A stretch of DNA of 64,000 nt. It comes from Mangrovibacter plantisponsor. Its GTDB lineage: Bacteria; Pseudomonadota; Gammaproteobacteria; Enterobacterales; Enterobacteriaceae. Location of the stretch: positions 329,749 to 393,748 of the forward strand of contig NZ_QGTS01000002.1 in the NCBI RefSeq assembly GCF_003182475.1. Reading direction: 5' to 3'. Made by a program: the position numbers and the translations under genes. This document shows, in pieces, positions 28,101 to 36,728 of this stretch (position 1 is its first letter; each line of letters begins with the position of its first letter). The notes under the pieces are model-generated. The model made no database searches, was not told where the DNA came from, and worked only from the letters and a program-made list of their open reading frames with translations.

Positions 28101-30137
28101 ATGAGCAGGTTAAACCCGTATCTGTCAGCGGTTCAGTTAACCCAATCTTCCCAGGGATTCAGTGTGTATTATCAGCAACGCCTGATACTGCAACACAATA
28201 CTGAAAACCCTTGCTTGTGGGTGGGGTGTGGTGCCGCCGATATTGATATGTTTCGCGGTAACTTCAGCATTAAAGATAAGCTGAATGAGAAAATCGCACT
28301 GAGTAAGGCCAGGGTACGCGAGTGCCCCGAAGGTTGGCTGGTAGATTTCAGCCGGGGAGACAGTATTCGGGCAACCCTGCAGATTGGGGTGGATGAAGCA
28401 GGGCGGCTGGTGCTGAACCTGCATAACGAAGACCAGCAACATAACCGCATTTGGCTGCGCCTGGCAGCAAACCCGGAAGACCATATTTATGGTTGCGGTG
28501 AACAGTTCTCTTATTTTGATTTACGTGGCAAACCTTTCCCGTTGTGGACCAGTGAACAGGGTGTTGGGCGCAATAAAAACAGCTATGTCACCTGGCAGGC
28601 AGACTGCAAAGAAAATGCCGGTGGCGATTATTATTGGACCTTTTTTCCACAGCCAACATTTGTCAGCACTCAGAAGTATTACTGCCATGTGGATAGCAGC
28701 TGCTACATGAATTTCGATTTCAGCGCACCGGATTATCACGAATTAGCATTGTGGGAAAACCAGGCGACACTGCGTTTTGAATGTGCCGATTCTTATATCG
28801 CATTGCTGGAAAAACTGACCGCTTTGCTGGGCCGCCAGCCAGAACTACCCGACTGGGTGTATGACGGTGTCACACTGGGTATTCAGGGCGGTACTGATGT
28901 ATGCCAGCAGAAGCTCGATACCCTGCGCCAGGCTGGCGTAAAAGTGAATGGCATTTGGGCTCAGGACTGGTCCGGCATCCGCATGACTTCCTTTGGCAAA
29001 CGCGTGATGTGGAACTGGAAGTGGGACAGCGACAATTACCCGCAACTGGACAGCCGCATTAAGCAGTGGAAAGAAGAGGGCGTGCAATTTCTTGCTTATA
29101 TCAACCCTTATGTTGCCAGCGATAAAGACCTGTGTGCTGAAGCGGCGCAAAAGGGTTACCTGGCAAAAGACGCTGCGGGTGGCGATTACCTGGTAGAGTT
29201 CGGCGAGTTTTATGGTGGCGTTGTCGACCTCACCAACCCGGAGGCTTACACCTGGTTCAAAGACGTTATCAAGACCAACATGGTTGAACTGGGTTGCAGT
29301 GGCTGGATGGCGGATTTTGGCGAATACCTGCCGACAGACACCTTCCTGCACAATGGTGTCAGCGCGGAAATTATGCACAATGCCTGGCCTGCGTTGTGGG
29401 CCAAATGTAATTACGAAGCACTGCAGGAAACCGGCAAGCTCGGTGAGCTGATGTATTTCATGCGTGCCGGGTATACCGGGAGCCAGCGCTATTCCACCAT
29501 GATGTGGGCCGGTGACCAGAATGTGGACTGGAGCCTGGATGATGGCCTGGCCTCTGTAGTGCCTGCGGCACTCTCTTTGGGGATGACCGGCCACGGCCTG
29601 CACCACAGCGATATTGGTGGTTACACCACACTGTTTGACATGAAGCGCAGCAAAGAGTTGCTGTTGCGCTGGTGTGATTTCAGCGCGTTCACACCAATGA
29701 TGCGTACCCATGAGGGCAACCGCCCGGGCGATAACTGGCAGTTTGACAGCGACGCCGAAACCATTGCGCACTTCGCGCGCATGACGACCATTTTCACTAC
29801 ACTGAAGCCTTACTTACGCCAGGCTGTGGCCCAAAACGCGGCCACCGGTTTACCGGTAATGCGCCCGTTGTTCCTGCATTACGAAGACGATGCCCACACT
29901 TACACCCTGAAATACCAGTATCTGCTGGGGCAGGATTTACTGGTGGCCCCGGTTTATGAGCAGGGGCGTGATGAATGGTCGCTGTACTTGCCAGAAGACA
30001 ATTGGGTGAACATGTGGACAGGGGAAACCTGCCGGGGTGGTGAAGTGACGGTTACGGCCCCACTCGGCAAACCGCCCGTGTTCTGGCGGGCACAAAGTGA
30101 GTGGGCACCACTGTTTGCTTCTTTACGCACTATCTGA
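28101..30137 (+). CDS. yihQ: Sulfoquinovosidase (GH31)
   Basis: 678 aa, same length as E. coli YihQ. GH31 fold with the nucleophile Asp in GWMADFGEYLPTD (about residue 405) and acid/base Asp in MWAGDQNVDWSLDDG (about 472); the sulfonate-recognising Arg/Trp/Tyr segment is in VNGIWAQDWSGIRMTSFGK. It hydrolyses sulfoquinovosyl glycerol or diglyceride to sulfoquinovose. The ATG at 28101, with GGAGAAT before it, gives the family length; the frame opens at 28068. No signal peptide, so it acts in the cytoplasm. Confidence 0.95.
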   Translation: MSRLNPYLSAVQLTQSSQGFSVYYQQRLILQHNTENPCLWVGCGAADIDMFRGNFSIKDKLNEKIALSKARVRECPEGWLVDFSRGDSIRATLQIGVDEAGRLVLNLHNEDQQHNRIWLRLAANPEDHIYGCGEQFSYFDLRGKPFPLWTSEQGVGRNKNSYVTWQADCKENAGGDYYWTFFPQPTFVSTQKYYCHVDSSCYMNFDFSAPDYHELALWENQATLRFECADSYIALLEKLTALLGRQPELPDWVYDGVTLGIQGGTDVCQQKLDTLRQAGVKVNGIWAQDWSGIRMTSFGKRVMWNWKWDSDNYPQLDSRIKQWKEEGVQFLAYINPYVASDKDLCAEAAQKGYLAKDAAGGDYLVEFGEFYGGVVDLTNPEAYTWFKDVIKTNMVELGCSGWMADFGEYLPTDTFLHNGVSAEIMHNAWPALWAKCNYEALQETGKLGELMYFMRAGYTGSQRYSTMMWAGDQNVDWSLDDGLASVVPAALSLGMTGHGLHHSDIGGYTTLFDMKRSKELLLRWCDFSAFTPMMRTHEGNRPGDNWQFDSDAETIAHFARMTTIFTTLKPYLRQAVAQNAATGLPVMRPLFLHYEDDAHTYTLKYQYLLGQDLLVAPVYEQGRDEWSLYLPEDNWVNMWTGETCRGGEVTVTAPLGKPPVFWRAQSEWAPLFASLRTI

Positions 30138-30182
30138 GTTGGTTTGCCCGCAGCGTAAGTTGCGGGCACATGGAGAACAATA

Positions 30183-31565
30183 ATGACTCAACCCGATGCC
30201 AATCCGGCAACCCTGCGCTTGCCCTTTAAAGAAAAACTCGCCTACGGAATGGGCGATTTAGGCTCTAATATCCTGCTGGATATTGGTACGCTCTATTTAC
30301 TTAAGTTTTATACCGATGTACTGGGGTTACCCGGCACTTACGGCGGGATTATTTTCCTGATCGCCAAGTTTTTTACCGCATTTACCGATATGGGTACCGG
30401 TATTCTGCTCGATTCACGGCGTAACATTGGCACGAAAGGCAAATTTCGCCCCTTTGTGCTTTATGCTGCTTTTCCGGTAACCCTGCTGGCAATTGCCAAC
30501 TTCGTTGGGACACCCTTTGAAGTCACCGGTAAAACGGTGATGGCAACGGTACTGTTCATGTTGTATGGCCTGTTCTTCAGTCTGATGAACTGTTCATACG
30601 GCGCCATGGTGCCGGCAATCACCAAAAACCCGCATGAGCGTGCATCCCTGGCTGCCTGGCGGCAGGGTGGTGCGACACTGGGGTTATTGCTGTGTACTGT
30701 TGGTTTTGTTCCGGTAATGAACCTGATAGAGGGCAACGACCAACTGGGCTATATCTTTGCCGCCACGCTGTTTTCCCTGTTCGGCCTGTTCTTTATGTGG
30801 TGGTGTTATGCCGGAGTGAAAGAGCGCTACTCAGAAGCCCGGCATGCCAGCGCACATCACAAACCCGGGTTGCTGCAATCTTTCCGGGCCATTGCCGGTA
30901 ACCGCCCGCTGTTTATTCTGTGCATCGCCAATCTCTGCACTCTGGGTGCATTCAATGTGAAGCTGGCAATCCAGGTGTATTACACCCAGTACGTACTGAA
31001 CGACCCAATCCTGCTGTCATGGATGGGCTTTTTCAGTATGGGTTGTATTTTCATCGGGGTCTTTATGATGCCGGGCATGGTCCGGCGCTTTGGTAAGAAA
31101 AAGGTCTATATCGGCGGCCTGCTTATCTGGGTGGCAGGCGACTTACTGAACTATTTCCTGGGCGGTGGCTCTGTCAGTTTTGTGGCCTTCTCCTGCCTGG
31201 CGTTCTTTGGCTCTGCCTTTGTAAACAGCCTGAACTGGGCGCTGGTTTCCGACACCGTGGAATACGGTGAGTGGCATACCGGCGTGCGTTCAGAAGGCAC
31301 GGTTTACACCGGTTTTACCTTCTTTCGCAAAGTGTCGCAGGCGCTGGCCGGGTTTTTCCCGGGCTGGATGCTTACCCAAATAGAATATGTCCCGAACGTG
31401 GCACAGTCTGCGCATACCATCGAAGGGTTACGCCAGCTGATCTTTATTTACCCTTGCGCACTGGCGGTTATCACCATTATTGCCATGGGCTGTTTCTACA
31501 ATTTGAACGAAAAAATGTATGTGCGAATTGTGGAAGAAATTGAAGCCAGAAAACAAACCGTTTAA
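30183..31565 (+). CDS. yihP: GPH-type transporter, presumed DHPS exporter
   Basis: 460 aa, 12 hydrophobic segments, glycoside-pentoside-hexuronide:cation symporter family, closest to YihP. Blocks FKEKLAYGMGDLGSNILLDI and NLCTLGAFNVKLAIQVYYTQ are diagnostic. YihP in E. coli is proposed to release 2,3-dihydroxypropane-1-sulfonate. TGGAGAACAATA precedes the ATG. It is a paralogue of the next gene (about half of the residues agree by eye), so substrate roles rest on orthology. Confidence 0.88.
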   Translation: MTQPDANPATLRLPFKEKLAYGMGDLGSNILLDIGTLYLLKFYTDVLGLPGTYGGIIFLIAKFFTAFTDMGTGILLDSRRNIGTKGKFRPFVLYAAFPVTLLAIANFVGTPFEVTGKTVMATVLFMLYGLFFSLMNCSYGAMVPAITKNPHERASLAAWRQGGATLGLLLCTVGFVPVMNLIEGNDQLGYIFAATLFSLFGLFFMWWCYAGVKERYSEARHASAHHKPGLLQSFRAIAGNRPLFILCIANLCTLGAFNVKLAIQVYYTQYVLNDPILLSWMGFFSMGCIFIGVFMMPGMVRRFGKKKVYIGGLLIWVAGDLLNYFLGGGSVSFVAFSCLAFFGSAFVNSLNWALVSDTVEYGEWHTGVRSEGTVYTGFTFFRKVSQALAGFFPGWMLTQIEYVPNVAQSAHTIEGLRQLIFIYPCALAVITIIAMGCFYNLNEKMYVRIVEEIEARKQTV

Positions 31566-31573
31566 ACCTGGAG

Positions 31574-31595
31574 ATAACGCCCTGCGGGGCGTTAT
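31574..31595 (+). other. Perfect hairpin between yihP and yihO
   Basis: ATAACGCCC and GGGCGTTAT around TGCG, 9 bases after the yihP stop and 12 before the yihO start, without a T run. Likely an RNA stability or processing element within the operon. Confidence 0.6.
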
Positions 31596-31606
31596 GCGAG
31601 GCGATT

Positions 31607-33028
31607 ATGTCCAATTATGATGCACTCACGTTAAAATTGAGTTTGCGGGAAAAATTTGCCTATGGAATGGGGGATTTTGGTTCAAATTTGATGCTGTGTA
31701 TTGGCACCCTGTATTTATTGAAGTTCTATACAGATGAGCTTGGGATGCCCGCCTATTACGGAGGGATTATTTTCCTGGTTGCCAAGTTTTTTACTGCGGC
31801 CACAGATATGTTTACTGGTGTATTACTGGATTCCCGGCGCAATATCGGGGCAAAAGGAAAATTCAGGCCGTTTATTTTATATGCCTCATTTCCTGTTGCA
31901 CTGGTTGCCACCGCACAGTTTTTAGCCACAGAATTCCCGCTGGTAGTTAAAACTGTGCTGGCGACAGCTTTGTTTATGCTATTTGGCCTGTTTTACAGCC
32001 TGATGAACTGCTCTTATGGGGCGATGGTTCCGGCTATAACCAAAAATCCCCATGAGCGTGCGCAACTGGCCGCCTGGCGCCAGGGCGGTGCCACGCTGGG
32101 GCTGTTGCTGTGCACTGTTGCCTTTATCCCTATTAAATCACTGATTACCTGGTCGTCATCTGCGGGGTATTTGCTGACTGCACTGCTGTTTTCGTTGTGC
32201 GGGTTATTCAGCATGTGGTGGTGCTTTCGGGGTGTGAAAGAGCGCTATATTCAGGTGTTACCTGAAGGACATAAACCGGGAATTCTGAAGTCCTTCTGCG
32301 CTATCTTTAATAATCCGCCCTTGCTGGTGCTGTGCATTGCTAATTTGTGTACTCTGGCGGCATTTAATATCAAGCTGGCGATTCAGGTGTATTACACACA
32401 ATATGTGCTGAATGATATTCATTTGCTGTCGTGGATGGGGTTTTTCAGCATGGGATGCATTCTGATAGGGGTGTTGTTAGTGCCAGCCAGTGTCCGGCGT
32501 TTTGGTAAAAAACAAGTGTACCTTGGTGGCTTGTTTTTATGGGCCGCAGGGGATTTACTGAATTTCTTTTGGGGAAGCACTTCGGTATTGTTTGTTGCGT
32601 TCTCATGTGTGGCTTTTTTCGGCACCGCATTTGTGAACAGCCTGAACTGGGCGCTGGTGCCAGATACCGTGGAGTACGGTGAGTGGAAAACAGGCATTCG
32701 TGCCGAAGGCTCGGTGTACACCGGGTATACTTTTTCGCGCAAAATTTCCGCAGCACTGGCTGGTTTCCTGCCTGGGATAATGCTTACCCAGATTGGTTAT
32801 ATTCCCAATATTGCCCAAAGCAGCGGCACGTTGATGGGGTTACGTCAGCTCATGTTTATTTGGCCCGGAGGTCTGGCAGTGATTGCCGCGCTCACCATGA
32901 GCCTGTTTTATAAACTTAATGAGCAACGTTTTGCCAGTATTATTGAAGAGTTAAGCCAGAGAAAGAAATTTACCGAGGAACAGGAAAACCTGAACAGTAA
33001 AGAAAAAGTCTCTACCGTAAACATCTGA
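31607..33028 (+). CDS. yihO: GPH-type transporter, presumed sulfoquinovose importer
   Basis: 473 aa, 12 hydrophobic segments, matched closely to E. coli YihO (SLREKFAYGMGDFGSNLMLC, GTLYLLKFYTDELGMPAYYG). YihO is the likely uptake system for sulfoquinovose and its glycerol glycoside. GCGAGGCGATT precedes the ATG. The C-terminal tail after SQRKKF is polar and somewhat longer than in YihP. Confidence 0.9.
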   Translation: MSNYDALTLKLSLREKFAYGMGDFGSNLMLCIGTLYLLKFYTDELGMPAYYGGIIFLVAKFFTAATDMFTGVLLDSRRNIGAKGKFRPFILYASFPVALVATAQFLATEFPLVVKTVLATALFMLFGLFYSLMNCSYGAMVPAITKNPHERAQLAAWRQGGATLGLLLCTVAFIPIKSLITWSSSAGYLLTALLFSLCGLFSMWWCFRGVKERYIQVLPEGHKPGILKSFCAIFNNPPLLVLCIANLCTLAAFNIKLAIQVYYTQYVLNDIHLLSWMGFFSMGCILIGVLLVPASVRRFGKKQVYLGGLFLWAAGDLLNFFWGSTSVLFVAFSCVAFFGTAFVNSLNWALVPDTVEYGEWKTGIRAEGSVYTGYTFSRKISAALAGFLPGIMLTQIGYIPNIAQSSGTLMGLRQLMFIWPGGLAVIAALTMSLFYKLNEQRFASIIEELSQRKKFTEEQENLNSKEKVSTVNI

Positions 33029-33036
33029 TAATAACC

Positions 33037-33066
33037 GCCGCCATTACCATCCTGATGGGTGGCGGC
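33037..33066 (+). other. Hairpin between yihO and ompL
   Basis: GCCGCCA and TGGCGGC around a 16-base loop, followed by TTT. It may separate the porin message from the rest of the operon. Confidence 0.45.
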
Positions 33067-33091
33067 TTTCTGTACCTGAAATAATGAGAAT

Positions 33092-33787
33092 ATGATGAAC
33101 AAAATAAAATTAATGATGATATTATCCTCTGCAATATCAACCTCTGTTTATGCAGGTGCTTATGTAGAAAACAGAGAAGCGTATAACCTGGCTAATGACC
33201 AGCAAGAAATTATGCTACGGGTGGGTTATAACTTTGATATGGGTGCCGGTATTATGTTAACCAATACTTATAATTTACGGCGTAAAGATGAGTTAAAACA
33301 TGGCTATAATGAAATAGAAGGGTGGTATCCGCTCTTTAAGCCCACGCCACGGTTAACGGTTCAACCCGGCGGGCTGATTACCGATAAAAGTATTGGTTCC
33401 AGTGGCGCGGTGTATCTGGATGTGAACTATAAGTTTACTCCCTGGTTTAACCTGACAGTGCGTAACAGGTATAACCATAATAACTACAGCACAGTTGACT
33501 TAAACAATAAGTTGGATAATAACGACACCTACGAGATTGGTAACTACTGGAATTTTATTATTACCGATAAATTTTCTTATACTTTTGAACCCCACTACTT
33601 CATTCGGCTGAATGATTTTCACAGTAGTAATGGTAAAGACCACCACTGGGAGATCACCAATACTTTCAAATACCGGGTTAACCAGCACTGGTTACCCTAT
33701 TTTGAACTGCGCTGGCTGGACCGATACGCAGAGCCTTACCACAGAGAACAGAACCAGATTCGCCTTGGGGTGAAGTATTTCTTCTGA
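33092..33787 (+). CDS. ompL: OmpL porin (KdgM family)
   Basis: 231 aa with a signal peptide (MMNKIKLMMILSSAISTSVYA) and a 12-strand-type barrel of alternating residues ending in Phe (GVKYFF), the outer membrane signature. GAYVENREAYNLA and KHGYNEIEGWYPLFKPT match OmpL, which sits beside yihO in E. coli and probably lets sulfoquinovose compounds cross the outer membrane. ATAATGAGAATATG around the start; either of the first two Met codons could be used. Confidence 0.92.
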   Translation: MMNKIKLMMILSSAISTSVYAGAYVENREAYNLANDQQEIMLRVGYNFDMGAGIMLTNTYNLRRKDELKHGYNEIEGWYPLFKPTPRLTVQPGGLITDKSIGSSGAVYLDVNYKFTPWFNLTVRNRYNHNNYSTVDLNNKLDNNDTYEIGNYWNFIITDKFSYTFEPHYFIRLNDFHSSNGKDHHWEITNTFKYRVNQHWLPYFELRWLDRYAEPYHREQNQIRLGVKYFF

Positions 33788-33821
33788 TTGCAGAATCCTC
33801 TTTTATTGCCTTAATAACAAT

Positions 33822-33853
33822 ACAGCCACAATGTTGATGTTGCCTGTGGCTGT
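33822..33853 (+). terminator. Probable terminator after ompL
   Basis: ACAGCCACA and TGTGGCTGT, 9 bp, loop 14, about 35 bases after the stop. The following sequence has only a weak T content. Confidence 0.5.
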
Positions 33854-34118
33854 GTTGCTCTATTCAATACAGGTCGACAGGTTTTGGTAAAAATAGCTAT
33901 TGGCCGCTATTGTTTTTTATTATGAACAATTGCTCTGCATTTATGTTTTTATAACCAAATGATTTTCGATGTTTTTTTCTGAGGCAAGTAACGATAAATA
34001 CTAAAATAGCGTTGTGTGTTTTGTAAATAACCCAGTTTCATGACCTGAGTCACTTTAAAATAAAATAATAGTTAAGTTAATATTCCGCCAGGAAAAATGT
34101 ATACCACAAGGAAAAGGA
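33854..34118. other. AT-rich region upstream of the PAAR-pyocin module
   Basis: No gene seen. Several TTTT/TAAAATA tracts suit a horizontally acquired promoter region. Its last bases hold the ribosome binding site of the leader ORF. Confidence 0.35.
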
Positions 34119-34144
34119 ATGAGCCGTCAATATACTAATGAACT
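34106..34144 (+). repeat. Leader repeat, copy 1
   Basis: 39 bases covering the ribosome binding site (AAGGAAAAGG), start codon and first codons of a short ORF. It matches 43899-43937 at 35 of 39 positions. Confidence 0.85.
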
Positions 34145-34202
34145 GGCGCCAGAAAGGCTGGCAGGGGAAGAAAAAAAGCTATCACGCTGTCAGGGAATTT
34201 AA
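34119..34202 (+). CDS. 27-aa leader ORF upstream of the PAAR-pyocin gene
   Basis: Starts MSRQYTNELAPERLAGEE and ends at a TAA overlapping the next ATG (TAATG). It has a strong ribosome binding site, AAGGAAAAGG. The second PAAR-pyocin locus has a related leader, MRRQYTSELPSG, in the same position. Either a conserved small peptide or a coupling leader; no function is known to me. Confidence 0.5.
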   Translation: MSRQYTNELAPERLAGEEKKLSRCQGI

Positions 34203-34312
34203 TGAATAACGGCGCTGCGGTTACCAGCACTAATCAGCGGCTTTTTCTTGTTGCAGGGAGCGCGGCCGTGGCAATGCCAGCAGTTTTCCTTGTTGCGCCC
34301 GGTGGGGCGTAA
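34202..34312 (+). CDS. 36-aa hydrophobic ORF between leader and PAAR gene
   Basis: MNNGAAVTSTNQRLFLVAGS followed by AAVAMPAVFLVAPGGA, a single likely membrane helix. Its ATG overlaps the leader stop and its TAA overlaps the next ATG, giving a three-gene TAATG chain. Absent from the second locus. Could be a membrane helix once fused to the PAAR protein, or a separate peptide. Confidence 0.4.
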   Translation: MNNGAAVTSTNQRLFLVAGSAAVAMPAVFLVAPGGA

Positions 34313-35919
34313 TGGGGTACCGCCCTAATGTCGATGGCCTGGGAATGGCCCTTAGTAACGATGAAACAACAACCGGCGCACGGCTGATTAGCTCCATTCC
34401 GCTCGACCAGGTGAATATCTATGGCTTTGGTGTTATACGCGAGGGGGACAGAACCACGCCATGTCCGGCGTGCGGGAAGCCAGGCAAGGTTATTGAAGGT
34501 GCCAAACAGTACCAGCGCACCTTTATGGGGGTTCAGGTTGCGGTAGACCGTTGCGTAGTGATGTGTGGCTGCCCGCCCGGCAGCAACCGGATCATTGCCC
34601 CCGTCGGCCAGTGGATGGGCCCGGGGCCATCTCCTGAGCAAATCGCTAATACAGAGCTGGCGGCACGCAAGGCTCAACAGGAAGCAGAGCAAAAACGGCT
34701 GGCAGAAGAGCGGGATCGCAACCGGGTGTTCGCCAAATCCTACCTGCGTGGAGAGGGCTGCAATGATGCCGGCGAAGCACCAGAGCCCCATACCAACTTT
34801 TCCGAAATGGCCTTTTACCGGGCCGTGTTCCTTGCTGATCCGGGCACAGATAATGAACCCTCCCAATATGCTCAGGCCGCCAGGAAAAAGAAATCTGCGG
34901 AAGATATTCCGGCACCAAAGAAACGCAGTGCTTTATATAAATGGTGGTTTGGTAACCATGAAGAAATGGACTACCTGGCCGCAAAAACAGCAGCAGAACG
35001 TGCCGAAAATGCCAGGGCTGCTATAGCCGGAGCCAGTCCACTGGTGTTGCTGGGGGGCAGAGCAGCGCTACCCGGAACCTGGGCGGTAACACCAGGTTCC
35101 GCACTGACTGGCCTTGGCCGGGTTGCACTTAATGGCCCGGGTGGAATCCTGTTTTTAGGTATGTACCCCGGCAAACTGAATAGTGGGGAACAAGATTTTA
35201 TTGACCGTATGCGGCTGGAGCAAATGCAGGAAGCCCCCAGCCGTGTGCGCTATAGTTGGGAGCCAGACAACCGGGGGAATATGGTGCCCCATGGTTGGCA
35301 TACACCACCGGGTAAGGACAGCGTGCGAGTGCGCTATATGGCGTGGAGCAATACTCGCCAGGCGTATACTTTCACCACGGAAGACGAACCGCACATCACC
35401 ATTATCTGGACGCCAGACAGTTCCGGTATCAATACCCCTCAAAATACAGGCAACCAAAACCCGGTAAGAATACCTAATCCGGTTATTGTTGAACCACTGC
35501 CAGAAGACAGAGGCATTGAAGCAACAACCAGCCCGGCACCGGAAGAAAAACACTTTGCGGATTATATCTTGATCCTGCCTGTGCCAAATATTCCGCCGGT
35601 TTATGTCTATCTGAGCAAGCCACGTAATGGCTTACCCCAAAATGGACATGACTATCATCTGGCTCCTGAAACCTGTGAGATTATTGGTATCTCTGGATTG
35701 TCAGAGGCTAAGCCTAAAACACCTAAGCAAGGAGGAGGGGGCAAGCGAGAACGTTGGATTGATGCAAAAGGAAGGCGTATATATGAGTAGGATTCACAGC
35801 ATAGTGAACTTGAAGTGTATCGTACAAGTGATGGTGAACACCTTGGATCGGTAGATTATAAAACTGGTAACCAATTGAAGCCTGCAGTAAAAGGGCGAAA
35901 CATTAAGCGTTATTTGTGA
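34312..35919 (+). pseudogene. PAAR-pyocin S colicin E3-type rRNase, interrupted by an in-frame TAG
   Basis: The open frame gives 492 aa to TAG at 35788-35790; without that codon the frame runs to TGA at 35917 (535 aa). Order: PAAR-like segment (about residues 30-110, FGVIREGDRTTPCPACGKPG, CGCPPGSN), charged coiled region (about 115-150), hydrophobic part (about 225-285), S-type pyocin domain (about 310-430, AYTFTTEDEPHITIIWTPDS), and a cytotoxic domain that is plainly colicin E3 type: GRRIYE, stop, DSQHSELEVYRTSDGEHLG, ending KGRNIKRYL. In colicin E3 the position of the stop is Trp in YEWDSQH, and the catalytic Asp, His and Glu follow it (here codons 494, 497 and 501). A TGG to TAG change thus removes all catalytic residues. 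The rest is intact. Confidence 0.85.
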
Positions 35920-35926
35920 GGACAAC

Positions 35927-36184
35927 ATGGGATTAAAACTCAGACTACAATGGTTTGATAAGTTAACAGAACTGGGAGTCGGTAAAGAGTACTCAATTGA
36001 TTTTGGTGATGATGCCAGTATTATGACTGACTGCTTGGCTTTACCAACTAAAGATATAGTAAATAATGGTTCTTTCGAATTAAAAACTAATTGGGTAGGA
36101 TATTTACAGCCTCATTTTACTCATCGCATTACCTTCTCGTCTTATGACTATTTTATTTCGTTTGATTATAAAGATAAATGGTAA
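35927..36184 (+). CDS. Colicin E3-type immunity protein
   Basis: 85 aa, same length as ImmE3 and matching it along its whole course: MGLKLRLQWFDKLTE, FGDDASIM, VNNGSFEL, LQPHF, YFISFDYKDKW. Such proteins bind the rRNase domain and block access to the ribosome. GAGGA lies 6 bases before the ATG, and the gene begins 7 bases after the toxin frame ends. It is intact although its partner has a stop codon. Confidence 0.9.
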   Translation: MGLKLRLQWFDKLTELGVGKEYSIDFGDDASIMTDCLALPTKDIVNNGSFELKTNWVGYLQPHFTHRITFSSYDYFISFDYKDKW

Positions 36185-36261
36185 TCACAAGTGTGCGATC
36201 AGGTCTTCTTGGGCTGAGTCTGGTAATTAAATGGAATTGAGACTACATAGGGATAGCTTGA

Positions 36262-36476
36262 TGGTGTGCTGATCTTCTAATCTGTCAAGGAATTATTGTC
36301 CATGCTAATAAATTTCAATTGAGTGATATTGGTACTCCTGTCGCAATAAAAATTTATTATGATTTGGGATATAACGGTAAGGAAGTGCCTTATATACTGA
36401 CGTCAAAATATTATGGTAATGTTTGGTATAGCTACACATGTGCATGGCAATGTTTTTTAACAAGAAAGAGTAAATA
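36262..36476 (+). pseudogene. C-terminal remnant of an unidentified toxin or immunity gene
   Basis: An open stretch without start codon, ending in TAA at 36474: it includes HANKFQLSDIGTPVAIKIYY and ends CAWQCFLTRKSK. The frame is stopped upstream near 36260. It lies directly before a decayed Im9-type gene, the place where a toxin domain would end, but I do not recognise the sequence. Confidence 0.4.
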
Positions 36477-36478
36477 AT

Positions 36479-36728
36479 ATGAGTGGGGGGTATCTGATTA
36501 TTCAGAGCGGGAAATTTTAGATTTAGTCCATAAAGTTTATAATGCAGTAGGCCCAACAGAAGAGGACGATAACCGGCGGGTCAAAGAGTTCAGACGGCTT
36601 GCTGAACATCCATCTGACTCTGACCTTACTTCTATCCAGAGGATGGGAAAGATGATAGCCCCGAAGGTATTGTTCAGCAAGTTAAAGAATGGCGGCAGGA
36701 AAATGGTAAACCCGGGTTTAAGGTTTAG
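36479..36728 (+). pseudogene. Frameshifted colicin DNase immunity gene (Im9 type)
   Basis: Closely related to the intact gene at 44756-45013. One frame reads SDYSEREILDLVHKVYNAVG and on to [11 protein letters not shown]; after a one-base loss near 36625 the protein continues in another frame as [20 protein letters not shown] to GKPGFKV. The first codons (ATGAGTGGGGGG) are also out of frame with the body. At least two frameshifts, so inactive. Confidence 0.8.

Noticed and set aside
28845..29771. 308-codon minus-strand frame inside yihQ
   Set aside because: Shadow of a certain GH31 gene; no family content.
34312..35919. Reassignment of TAG to an amino acid (recoding) to explain the stop in the E3-type gene
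   Set aside because: Other genes in the window end normally at TAG (for example the DUF1963 gene and the orphan Rhs tip), and no recoding signal is seen. A point mutation is the simpler reading.
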